Below, piece by piece: positions 57,414 through 64,000 of a DNA stretch of 64,000 nucleotides. The stretch covers positions 41,956-105,955 of the forward strand of contig CAYJHQ010000004.1 in assembly GCA_964369775.1 (NCBI GenBank), given 5' to 3'. Both the position numbers and the translations under genes were made by a program. The notes under the pieces were generated by a model. It saw only the letters and a program-made list of their open reading frames with translations. It was not told the origin of the DNA and did no database searches. Every line of letters starts with the position of its first letter. Within the stretch, counting starts at the first letter, position 1. Source of the stretch: CAUPWF01 sp964369775 (GTDB lineage: Bacteria > Bacillota > Clostridia > Lachnospirales > Lachnospiraceae).

Positions 57414-59512
57414 ATTCCTCTCCTTCCCAATCTTGTAATTCTATACACCTCTTCATCATTTAGAATCGCCCTCTTAATCGCCTTTTGCTGCCCTAACATA
57501 TACACCATGTTTTTAGCTCTTGTGATTGCTGTATACAATAAGTTACGTTTTAGCATAACGTAATGAGCATTTAGAAATGCAGTGATGATGCAAGGATATT
57601 CACTTCCTTGTGATTTATGAATAGTCATTGCATAGCACAGGGTGATTTCATCCAAATCCTTATTGGAGTAAAAATACACAACATCGATATCTTGAAACTC
57701 AACATAGAACCCCATCACATCATCCTTATTCGTTCCAACCTTAGTGATCCTTCCAACTAACCCATTACTTCTCAAATCTTTATTAGTTAAGTGCATTACG
57801 GGATCTCCAACACGAAACTCGGTTTTGAAAAATGCGACATACTGCCCCTCAACCTGCGGATTTATTTCGTCTTGGAGAACCTTATTCACATTATCAATCC
57901 CGCAAGTTCCTTTTCTCATAGGCAACAGCACCGCAACATCACTATATTTTTTGGTAACATCTTTGTACAACGACACAATTCTTTTAAGAGCATCCTGCTC
58001 TGTCTCTGACCCAACATAAGTAAAATCGTTGCCCTGCTTTAACGCTACGCTTCCATTATTTGCCTTGTGAGCATTGTTAATGATTTCAGATCCCTCTTCT
58101 TGCCTATATGTTTTAGTTAATTTAATATGAGGCCAAATGGTTAGCAAGTCTCTTAATACAGCACCGCAACCAACACTAGGAAGTTGATAAATGTCCCCTA
58201 AAATAATAATCCTTGTATCACTATGGATCCTTTTAAAGATTTGGTCGCAAAGATAGAGATCCACCATTGAGAACTCGTCTATAATAACCACATCTGCATC
58301 TATTGGCTCCACTGCCGCATCAGGCGACAAGCAAAGAGCAGAATGAATAGTGTAAGCTTCTCCTGTCATTTCTGCCATTCTTCGAGCTGCCTTCCCGGTA
58401 GGAGCCATGCAAAGGGTAGATGCTCGCTCCTTTCTTAGCTGATGGAGAATTTCTTTTACAATGGTTGTTTTCCCCGTACCAGGACCTCCAGTGATGATAA
58501 AGGCTGGGTTTTCCAACGCCCCTTTTACAGCCTCAAATTGAGTATCATCTAAAACCTTATCCTGTAAGACAATATTCTTTTTGACAGCCCCTCGATTTTT
58601 GAGTTCATTTGCGCGCCGTTCTACGTACACCTCTCTCTTATATGTCGCTGCTAGGTAATAATGGTCAGCATCTTCCACAATCCATCCTTCGGCTAACGCT
58701 TCACTTATTCCAGCTTCTAATCGCTCTCTATCCACCCTTCGCCCCAGTGTTTCATAGGCTTTTGGAAGTAAATCTTCTACAAGCATAGCACAGTGTCCGT
58801 TTAGCTCATTCTCTTTTAATACATGGACAATAGCCGCCATGATTCGCTTAATTGAATTTAGCTCAACACCAGTACCTAGTGCGATCTTATCTACTGTTAG
58901 AAATCCAAATTTTGGTAAGGTAATAAGGGTATAAGGATCCGTCTGTAAAACATTCATCGCCGTAGCACCCCACTTGTCGAAAATCTTCTCAATTTGCCCT
59001 TGAGTTAGCCCAATAGATGACCCGTAGACTAAAAAGAGTCGCCTATCATGGGTTGCGCCATATCCCTTCGCAATGGCTTCTATTGTTTTTTCTTTAATCC
59101 CCACCTCTGCAAGGCGCTCTGGATTCTTTTCAATCACATTTAAGGTGTCTGTTCCAAATTTTCTATAAATCTTCTTTGCAGTTGCAGGACCGCAGCCTTT
59201 AAAATCCTTCCCTTGCAGGTAAGATACAATGCCTGCCTCGTTCAAAACCACCTCTTTATGAAAATGAAGCACCTTGTAAGTATCTTCGTACTTTGATTTT
59301 TCGTCTTTTTCTATATACATTTCGTAGACCGTATCGCTTGGCTTTGGCAGATAATTTCCCGTAATGCTGATGCTGCTATTCTCTCCAAAGATGAGATCAT
59401 CCTCTTCCTTTGGTTTGATTTGGTTATTGACATCATTCGCCACATATACCCCGAATCCGTTTGTATTGTTATAATATTTTTTAGCTACCACTTTCAGCTT
59501 AATTGTTTGCAC
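57407..59512 (-). CDS. recD2: RecD2-type DNA helicase
   Basis: 701 residues from GTG (MQTIKLKVVAKKYYNNTNGF) behind GAGGGGAGTAATA. N-terminal OB/helix-hairpin-helix region (KGCGPATAKKIYRKFG), Walker A GGPGTGKTT (~345), DEFSMVD (Walker B), GDIYQLPSVG, LTKTYRQ, and the C-terminal TIHKSQGSEYP and ITRAK motifs make a complete SF1B helicase. RecD2 unwinds 5'-3' in repair and recombination; here it may serve the element's replication. Class-2 promoter (59565-59581). Co-transcribed with the helical-repeat gene. Confidence 0.92.
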   Translation of the reverse strand: MQTIKLKVVAKKYYNNTNGFGVYVANDVNNQIKPKEEDDLIFGENSSISITGNYLPKPSDTVYEMYIEKDEKSKYEDTYKVLHFHKEVVLNEAGIVSYLQGKDFKGCGPATAKKIYRKFGTDTLNVIEKNPERLAEVGIKEKTIEAIAKGYGATHDRRLFLVYGSSIGLTQGQIEKIFDKWGATAMNVLQTDPYTLITLPKFGFLTVDKIALGTGVELNSIKRIMAAIVHVLKENELNGHCAMLVEDLLPKAYETLGRRVDRERLEAGISEALAEGWIVEDADHYYLAATYKREVYVERRANELKNRGAVKKNIVLQDKVLDDTQFEAVKGALENPAFIITGGPGTGKTTIVKEILHQLRKERASTLCMAPTGKAARRMAEMTGEAYTIHSALCLSPDAAVEPIDADVVIIDEFSMVDLYLCDQIFKRIHSDTRIIILGDIYQLPSVGCGAVLRDLLTIWPHIKLTKTYRQEEGSEIINNAHKANNGSVALKQGNDFTYVGSETEQDALKRIVSLYKDVTKKYSDVAVLLPMRKGTCGIDNVNKVLQDEINPQVEGQYVAFFKTEFRVGDPVMHLTNKDLRSNGLVGRITKVGTNKDDVMGFYVEFQDIDVVYFYSNKDLDEITLCYAMTIHKSQGSEYPCIITAFLNAHYVMLKRNLLYTAITRAKNMVYMLGQQKAIKRAILNDEEVYRITRLGRRGIC

Positions 59513-59564
59513 TATTACTCCCCTCTCTTTCTTTATGTATTTTAACTCGTGCTCAGAATTTTCG

Positions 59565-59581
59565 TATTTTTGCACGGAAGT
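59565..59581 (-). promoter_or_regulatory. Class-2 promoter element
   Basis: ACTTCCGTGCAAAAATA, 19 bp upstream of TTAAAAT; for recD2. Confidence 0.7.
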
Positions 59582-59589
59582 TGATAAGT

Positions 59590-59680
59590 ACACAAAAAGG
59601 AGCGATGCACGCCCCTTGATGTTAAAAACCCGATTCGGCACAGGTGCCTTGGCGGTAAAAGCTTCTCGCTTTTGTATTCA
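59590..59680 (-). ncRNA. Candidate small RNA unit
   Basis: CATATT (59686-59691) leads into ~90 nt with no ribosome site, a GGCAC/GTGCC hairpin near 59640-59651, and a terminator (AAGGGGCG/CGCTCCTT, 59597-59617, then T5). A 19-codon ORF (MNTKARSFYRQGTCAESGF) lacks a ribosome site. A palindrome (59723-59735) lies upstream, as for protein genes. Confidence 0.5.
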
Positions 59681-59744
59681 TTATTAATATGCAAGAATTA
59701 GAGCTAACTAGTCGCTGAAATTGGAACTGAGTTCCGTTTTCATC

Positions 59745-60158
59745 TTATAGCCATTCTCTTTCCACCACTTCTAAAAACTTCTCCGACAAATCACCCGGAG
59801 ATCCATCACTCTCATAAAACTCTAAACCCAAACTGCTTTCTACCATATCCATAGCCATACCATATGCCTCATCTTTCGATCTCGCATATATCGTATCGCT
59901 AACACTGCGGTCGCCCTCTTTGTAGCATGCAGCGTATGCCAGCTCTATAGCCTCGTTAGCATCCTCGCACACATTTTGTGTTTCGCTTATTATTAACAAG
60001 CGAATTTCCTCTTCTGTTAGAGGTGGCGTGAAGGGATCGCAAGGTTTTTTACTGATAATCTTCCTTTGCACCAATTCATAATACAAGTCCTTCATTGTGT
60101 TAGCATATGCTATGTGGACTCCTAAGCCCTCTACCTTTCCGCTCCATCTAATTCTCAT
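59745..60158 (-). CDS. Unknown 137-aa acidic protein
   Basis: ATG (MRIRWSGKVEGLGVHIAYAN) overlaps the upstream stop by 11 bp. Helical middle (EEEIRLLIISETQNVCEDAN) and an EAYGMAMDMVESSLG segment. No family recognised; third frame of a coupled unit. Confidence 0.55.
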   Translation of the reverse strand: MRIRWSGKVEGLGVHIAYANTMKDLYYELVQRKIISKKPCDPFTPPLTEEEIRLLIISETQNVCEDANEAIELAYAACYKEGDRSVSDTIYARSKDEAYGMAMDMVESSLGLEFYESDGSPGDLSEKFLEVVEREWL

Positions 60159-60654
60159 AATCTTCTTTGCCCTTTCTATCTGTAACTCTCGTATAGTGAT
60201 ACAACTCATTTATCTCGGAATCGTATACCCAAAATTCGCTGTAGTCATCTATAACAAAATATCGTTGATCGACCCCGTGTTCCTCGAAGGTGCGAAAATT
60301 GCCATTAATGCGTAGTTTTAGATCTACGGAGGCATTTGGTGTGCGCCCTGCAGCCTTTTGAGATCTCCACAGCGTTCGACTATAAAACTCGTCTTTTGTG
60401 CGATACAGCGTATCGAATGCTGTTATTTTACATTCGTAATAACGAACCGAAAGAAATTTGTAATCAGGCACTGTCGGCTGTCTTTCGTATAGTCGAATAT
60501 CGCGCCCAGTGAGTATCTTATTAACCCTTATAACGTGGGAGATTGCACTCTCTGGGATGTGGATTTCGCTTTCTTTCAGGCTCTTAAAATTACAGAGGTC
60601 ACTAATGTATTGGTTTGTCCTTGCCGCTTTACATTGACGCCCTAGTTCGGCAGC
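60148..60654 (-). pseudogene. C-terminal part of an ORF separated by an in-frame TAG
   Basis: The frame is open for 168 codons immediately after the TAG of the 112-aa gene, starting AAELGRQCKAARTNQYISDL, with no ATG until the very end and no ribosome site. Residues KESEIHIPESAISHVIRVNK resemble intron-encoded-nuclease repeat or helix-turn-helix modules. Either one gene with a nonsense change, or readthrough. A GTG start at 60471 would give a 107-aa product but lacks a ribosome site. Confidence 0.5.
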
Positions 60655-60993
60655 CTACCTCTTCCCTTCAACCTCATCTTTCTCTAATTTGATATTGCTT
60701 CCAATAAACTGCTTCAACCCCTCATTAATATCGCCACAGTACCCGATCCAGCAAGGATCATCATATAATCGTATATCTGTTATAACATTCGCCTCATCAT
60801 ATGCAATAAACCCAATTGTAGAGCCTGTGATGCGGATTGCATGATATTTCTCATCGAACTCGCAGATGTAAATCCTTGTTCTGTTTTTCTCTGTGTCTTT
60901 CCAGCTGCTATTCTCAAAGATAAAATCAGTGATTTCGCAGTGATAATGATCGAGTATACCTCTTCTTGTCTTTATGTTCATACTATCTTTCAT
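60655..60993 (-). CDS. Unknown 112-aa protein (or N-terminal part of a 281-codon ORF)
   Basis: ATG behind GGGAGGGGTAAAGAAAG. Beta-rich: HYHCEITDFIFENSS, RIYICEFDEKYHAIRITG, NVITDIRLYDD. It ends at TAG, after which the same frame continues for 168 codons. Variant class-2 element upstream (61050-61065). Confidence 0.6.
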   Translation of the reverse strand: MKDSMNIKTRRGILDHYHCEITDFIFENSSWKDTEKNRTRIYICEFDEKYHAIRITGSTIGFIAYDEANVITDIRLYDDPCWIGYCGDINEGLKQFIGSNIKLEKDEVEGKR

Positions 60994-61049
60994 CTTTCTT
61001 TACCCCTCCCTCATTTCTCTTGATTATCTCACAAATAAAATATGTTGGA

Positions 61050-61065
61050 TTTTTGCACGGAGGCC
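61050..61065 (-). promoter_or_regulatory. Variant class-2 promoter element
   Basis: CCTCCGTGCAAAAAT, 19 bp upstream of GATAAT, with a CATATT in between. Confidence 0.5.
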
Positions 61066-61122
61066 TGAGTTAGAAGCAACATTTTTTAGGGATATAACGG
61101 AACTGAGTTACGTTTTCTCGCA

Positions 61123-61157
61123 CGCAAAAAAAAGACAAGCTTTCGCCTGTCTCTGCT
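61123..61157 (-). terminator. Intrinsic terminator
   Basis: AGACAGGCGAAAGCTTGTCT followed by T8, after the guanylate kinase gene. Confidence 0.75.
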
Positions 61158-61158
61158 T

Positions 61159-62175
61159 TTATTGCAATTTACGTATATCTGCTGTTATGCGGAAATACAA
61201 GTCCGCATCCTCGCTAAAAATTGAGTATTCACACTCCTTGAATGGATGCTTTACTAAGTCACACAGTTTTTGAAAAATCTTCGTTTCCTTATAATCTAAC
61301 GCTATGTCAAGATATCCGTCCGACCCATCAAGCAACTCATGCAAAGGATTCTTGCAAGTGATTTTTGACGTATCAAAACACAGTGCTAAATCTGCAATTA
61401 AAGAGCCTCTCTCTATGAATAAAAATGTATAAGGAGTAAACTCTTCTTCGCATGGATCATTGAATTTTGAGCTATTAGCAATACTGCTTTTTATAGAAAA
61501 CAGCTTCCCATTCACATTCACATCCTCGCTGTCAAAACACAAACACGCCGAATCGTGAAGTCGCTCAATCGCAAATTTATCTGTCTTAAAGAGCTTCTTT
61601 AACCTTGAATGCATCAACAAGCCTTTAATCGTGTGTTTCCACTGCTCCTCCATATTTGAGTCCACTATCTCTAATACATGATCTAACTCCTTAATTCGAT
61701 CACGCGTATACTTTGTCATATCATCATCCAGATCCCTTCTCTCAAACTCTTCATCTGCATAATCACTTCTAGTCATACACCTTTTTCGCCGCACTTCTTT
61801 GTCCGCCTCCATTAAGAGAACCTTGCAGCGATCCTGCCCTATCTTCTCTACTAGCTCAACAAGCCCTTCAATGTCATTCACTAGCACATAGTCCTTATCA
61901 TCATCAAATTCCACAGCTTCAGTTCCATAATAAGATGTGATTGTTTCACCATTCACATAATGATTGTAGCTACGATACTCTAAGAGCTCTCCATTGTCTC
62001 GCTTCTGCATAAATTCCTCTTCACTAAAGAAGTGATATTCTCTACCTTCGACCTCTCCATCTCGCATAGGTCTGGTTGTGCAAGGAACAATAACCTGACA
62101 CCCCAACTCATTTACCATAAATTCCCTCGCAGTGTCTTTCCCGCTTGCCGTTCTTCCGATCAATACATAAATCAT
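61159..62175 (-). CDS. Guanylate kinase-like protein with C-terminal extension
   Basis: ATG (MIYVLIGRTASGKDTAREFM) behind AAGGAGGAAAGAAAT; the longer frame through the palindrome is rejected. Residues 1-190 follow guanylate kinase: P-loop GRTASGKDT, TTRPMRDGEVEGREYHFFSEEEF and an R-rich lid (RRKRCMTRSDYADEEFERR). The P-loop departs from the usual GPSGAGK. A 150-residue C-terminal domain of unknown fold is attached, doubling the normal length. Probably a phage/plasmid NMP kinase or a repurposed scaffold. Confidence 0.75.
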   Translation of the reverse strand: MIYVLIGRTASGKDTAREFMVNELGCQVIVPCTTRPMRDGEVEGREYHFFSEEEFMQKRDNGELLEYRSYNHYVNGETITSYYGTEAVEFDDDKDYVLVNDIEGLVELVEKIGQDRCKVLLMEADKEVRRKRCMTRSDYADEEFERRDLDDDMTKYTRDRIKELDHVLEIVDSNMEEQWKHTIKGLLMHSRLKKLFKTDKFAIERLHDSACLCFDSEDVNVNGKLFSIKSSIANSSKFNDPCEEEFTPYTFLFIERGSLIADLALCFDTSKITCKNPLHELLDGSDGYLDIALDYKETKIFQKLCDLVKHPFKECEYSIFSEDADLYFRITADIRKLQ

Positions 62176-62245
62176 ATTTCTTTCCTCCTTGAATTTTATT
62201 TTCAGAAGCAATATGTTAAAGTGTGAAAAATTGGAACTCAGTTCC

Positions 62246-62275
62246 AAAAAAAAGAGAGGCAGCCCCTCTCTATGA
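62246..62275 (-). terminator. Intrinsic terminator
   Basis: AGAGAGGGGCTGCCTCTCT followed by T7, after the 68-aa gene. Confidence 0.75.
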
Positions 62276-62291
62276 AATATTAATTCTTAAG

Positions 62292-62498
62292 TTATTTTTC
62301 TTTAATGCATTGAAGCACTCTGTCAGCACTCGCATAAGGATTACAATACATTTCGACTCCTGATCTCACATCTGCATCCCCAACAAAAACTTCGTTCTGC
62401 TCCAACCAATTAGAAACTTCAACATCTACACTCATTAGATCTGCTGCCAATTTTGCTCTGCGCTTAAGTTTTGCTTCTATGTGTTTTGGTACCTTCAT
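62292..62498 (-). CDS. Unknown 68-aa protein
   Basis: Basic N-terminus (MKVPKHIEAKLKRRAKLAAD) then an acidic helix; looks like a small DNA- or protein-binding peptide. Last gene of a three-gene unit with the anchored and zinc-ribbon proteins. ATG behind GAGGGGTGAGTAGGGG. Confidence 0.6.
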   Translation of the reverse strand: MKVPKHIEAKLKRRAKLAADLMSVDVEVSNWLEQNEVFVGDADVRSGVEMYCNPYASADRVLQCIKEK

Positions 62499-62521
62499 CC
62501 CCTACTCACCCCTCTCTATTC

Positions 62522-63100
62522 TTAATATCGAACGCCATAACCACCAAAATAAATTGAGCTATTATCATCGCTGCTTTGTGCTGCCTCTGCCTCTTTTGCT
62601 TCTTGTTCCATTGACGCTGAGACAATTTCGTCTATCTTCTCCTGCGGTAGATGCGCGATATAGTGATATTCATAATGACTTGAAATACTGCCTATTGTTA
62701 TGGCTTGTAAATAGGGTGTCTCCCCTTCTGTAGTTGGTGCAAACTTCACAAACTCCGCCTCCACTTTAAGTACTTCCTGCGTACCAAACTCGGAAACAAT
62801 TTGAAATTGCTGCACGAGTGGCGACCCCGATGCATCTTTGTCGGTATATGCATGGCTGCAATTAATCAGCTCAGATACCACTTCTTCATGGTAGTGAACA
62901 ATAGCATCTCGCCTTTCCTCATAAGCTTCAACTAACACAGCACTCTCATTCGATAAGATGGAATAATCTATAGGTTGGCTTGCCTCATCTATTCTGCCTT
63001 CGTATTTAGCATCAATAGCATTTAGCGAAGTAAAAAAAAATGCACAGACACCAACAACCGTTAAAAACATTAATATGACACTCATCTTTCCCCAACTCAT
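62522..63100 (-). CDS. Membrane-anchored 192-aa protein
   Basis: N-terminal helix (SVILMFLTVVGVCAFFFTSL) with the bulk predicted outside; Glu-rich helices and an SSIYFGGYGVRY end. ATG immediately follows the upstream TAG. No family recognised. Confidence 0.6.
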   Translation of the reverse strand: MSWGKMSVILMFLTVVGVCAFFFTSLNAIDAKYEGRIDEASQPIDYSILSNESAVLVEAYEERRDAIVHYHEEVVSELINCSHAYTDKDASGSPLVQQFQIVSEFGTQEVLKVEAEFVKFAPTTEGETPYLQAITIGSISSHYEYHYIAHLPQEKIDEIVSASMEQEAKEAEAAQSSDDNSSIYFGGYGVRY

Positions 63101-63328
63101 CTAGAAATCCCCCCTTCTAAAAAACTCCATTATTTTTCCATCCTCCATTGTAACCAATACAGAGCTAGGATACTTCTTTTTATCACCGTGCTCGTATCTT
63201 GCTTTCCTGATTGGCTGCCTTGCTCTAGGCTTTACATGTCCCTTTTCGCACTCATCACATTTCTCTTCCAACTTGTGAACTCGCTGGCAAATCTCGCAAG
63301 TATATGTTACATATTCTCTTTTAATCAT
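63101..63328 (-). CDS. 75-aa zinc-ribbon protein
   Basis: ATG (MIKREYVTYTCEICQRVHKL) behind AGGAGGAAAATA. TCEICQ and KCDECEKGH form a four-cysteine ribbon; a basic RQPIRKARYEHGDKKK stretch follows. Small nucleic-acid-binding protein likely. CATATT 63353-63358. Confidence 0.6.
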   Translation of the reverse strand: MIKREYVTYTCEICQRVHKLEEKCDECEKGHVKPRARQPIRKARYEHGDKKKYPSSVLVTMEDGKIMEFFRRGDF

Positions 63329-63384
63329 TATTTTCCTCCTGTTTTTTTCTTTAATATGCATAACTTTCTCGCTGTTGGCGCTTA

Positions 63385-64000
63385 TTAGTTATTATTTTTG
63401 ATTTTTACAAATTCCGCAAATGCTGTTGCTTGAGTTTCTGTTAAATTAATGCGCTCTCTGTCGCCCTTAATTACTGACCCGATAGAAACATAATAAGTGT
63501 CATTCTGCCTCATTATGGCGCACTTGTGCACTTGCCCCTTATAAGCAAACTGAGCTTTATACACCCCTGAATCGCTAAGGAAATCTAGAATCGTCACTTG
63601 CGCCGCATCGCTTTTAGGCTGAGAAGAATAATCCTTTTTATTCAACATATCGGCAATAGATTGCGCTTCAATCTCTGACTCATACGTGTGGTAATAGCCA
63701 ACTGAATGATAATACTTGTCTAGGTTGTCTGCATCTTCTGGATAAGTTGTATCTCGAATAATAAATGGCAGTTCCCACGCATCTGATGTTTGCTCAACTA
63801 CATATCGTGGAGTCGTTTCGTCTACACCCCCTGAAACAAATACCTCAACATTGCTTTCATAGTCGTTACCCTCATCATAATCACCGTTGCAATAATTCTC
63901 ATACACGGATTTTTCTGCGTCTGATGATGAATTTGCCTCTACCTCAATTTTTCTCACAACTTCCTCTACCACTGTAACTAAATTTTTCTCACAACTTCCT
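63385..64000 (-). CDS. DpnD/PcfM-like protein with SGVYKA module, 5' end beyond window
   Basis: The frame is open to the window edge (...VVEEVVRKIEVEANSSSDAE), so the true start lies outside. The N-terminal region is DpnD/PcfM-like. The C-terminal 75 residues (AQVTILDFLSDSGVYKAQFA ... EFVKIKNNN) duplicate the stand-alone 78-aa protein at 31.1 kb. An 18-bp stretch GAAGTTGTGAGAAAAATT occurs twice at the visible 5' end (about 63953-63970 and 63981-63998), suggesting a recent internal duplication. Confidence 0.65.
   Translation of the reverse strand, partial: GSCEKNLVTVVEEVVRKIEVEANSSSDAEKSVYENYCNGDYDEGNDYESNVEVFVSGGVDETTPRYVVEQTSDAWELPFIIRDTTYPEDADNLDKYYHSVGYYHTYESEIEAQSIADMLNKKDYSSQPKSDAAQVTILDFLSDSGVYKAQFAYKGQVHKCAIMRQNDTYYVSIGSVIKGDRERINLTETQATAFAEFVKIKNNN

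Larger units (their letters stand above)
282..62245. repeat. Dispersed 13-bp palindrome family GGAACTSAGTTCC
   Basis: Perfect copies start at 282, 2084, 3201, 5930, 6376, 8384, 11059, 11713, 12199, 13302, 16262, 17007, 17814, 24205, 24678, 28682, 31393, 32660, 33455, 34182, 37717, 38518, 45993, 47074, 47848, 51973, 55196, 56844, 59723 and 62233; variants at 51037 and 61099. Central base is G or C about equally often. 27 are intergenic or at a gene edge, typically about 18-25 bp upstream of the CATATT box; three lie inside genes (282, 11059, 12199). Flanking bases often extend the dyad with compensating changes. Confidence 0.9.

Noticed and set aside
1..64000. Typical phage genome
   Set aside because: No capsid, portal, terminase, tail, lysis or integrase genes in 64 kb; presence of wall-anchored adhesins and R-M instead. 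A very large phage with its structural genes elsewhere cannot be excluded.
1..64000. Genetic-code reassignment of TAG
   Set aside because: Several well-supported genes end at TAG inside their terminators, so TAG is a normal stop; the readthrough candidate at 60655 is isolated.

Overview
The window looks like part of a large, AT-rich accessory element (megaplasmid, integrative element or very large phage-like replicon) of a low-GC Gram-positive host, most likely a Clostridia/Lachnospiraceae-type gut bacterium. This is inferred from strong AGGAGG ribosome sites, sortase-type anchors (LQTGD/LQTSD plus membrane helix plus basic tail), and families typical of Firmicutes mobile elements (DpnD/PcfM-like, LPD11-like, ArdC-like, DUF5688-like). 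No rRNA, tRNA, virion, conjugation, replication-initiation or integrase gene is visible, so the type of element is open.

Layout. Almost every gene lies on the minus strand; only 54.0-55.2 kb is on plus. Most genes are single units: a CATATT box, a near-identical leader ending in TTTAGGAGGAA, one ORF, and an intrinsic terminator that often contains the stop codon. A 13-bp palindrome (GGAACTSAGTTCC) occurs 30 times perfectly, mostly between genes. A second promoter class carries ACTTCCGTGCAAAAATA about 19 bp before a TATAAT-like box and precedes RNase H, RecD2-like helicase, a nucleotidyltransferase, an AAA-CYTH protein, a DUF2130-like operon and two copies of a structured RNA.

Regions. 0-8.3 kb: DNA methyltransferase, small proteins, flotillin, nucleotidyltransferase. 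8.4-11.7 kb: a reverse transcriptase followed, with no terminator, by eight ~155-bp units of structured non-coding sequence; this is the best candidate for an undescribed system. 11.7-17.8 kb: unknowns, a c-di-GMP phosphodiesterase and an ArdC-like antirestriction protein. 17.9-24.1 kb: two large wall-anchored surface proteins. 24.2-24.4 kb: a small RNA with a Shine-Dalgarno-complementary loop. 25-38 kb: operons with SLOG, RNase H, AAA-CYTH, HAD, DUF2130 and many unknown proteins. 38.5-45.9 kb: a type IC-like restriction-modification locus (hsdM, hsdS, hsdR plus two extra genes). 46-51 kb: unknowns, gene remnants and a foreign-looking secreted-protein module with an attenuator leader. 51-53 kb: zinc-ribbon gene under the second copy of the structured RNA, and a TenpN-type III toxin with its RNA antitoxin. 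54-64 kb: NERD nuclease-like protein, coiled-coil and membrane proteins, RecD2, guanylate kinase fusion and small unknowns.

Together the genes suggest an element that manages foreign DNA (restriction, antirestriction, methylation, TA, reverse transcriptase), displays host-contact surface proteins, and uses a highly uniform regulatory grammar that might be controlled globally by anti-Shine-Dalgarno RNAs and by whatever binds the dispersed palindrome. Eight short genes below the usual 60-codon cut-off were also found and are listed.
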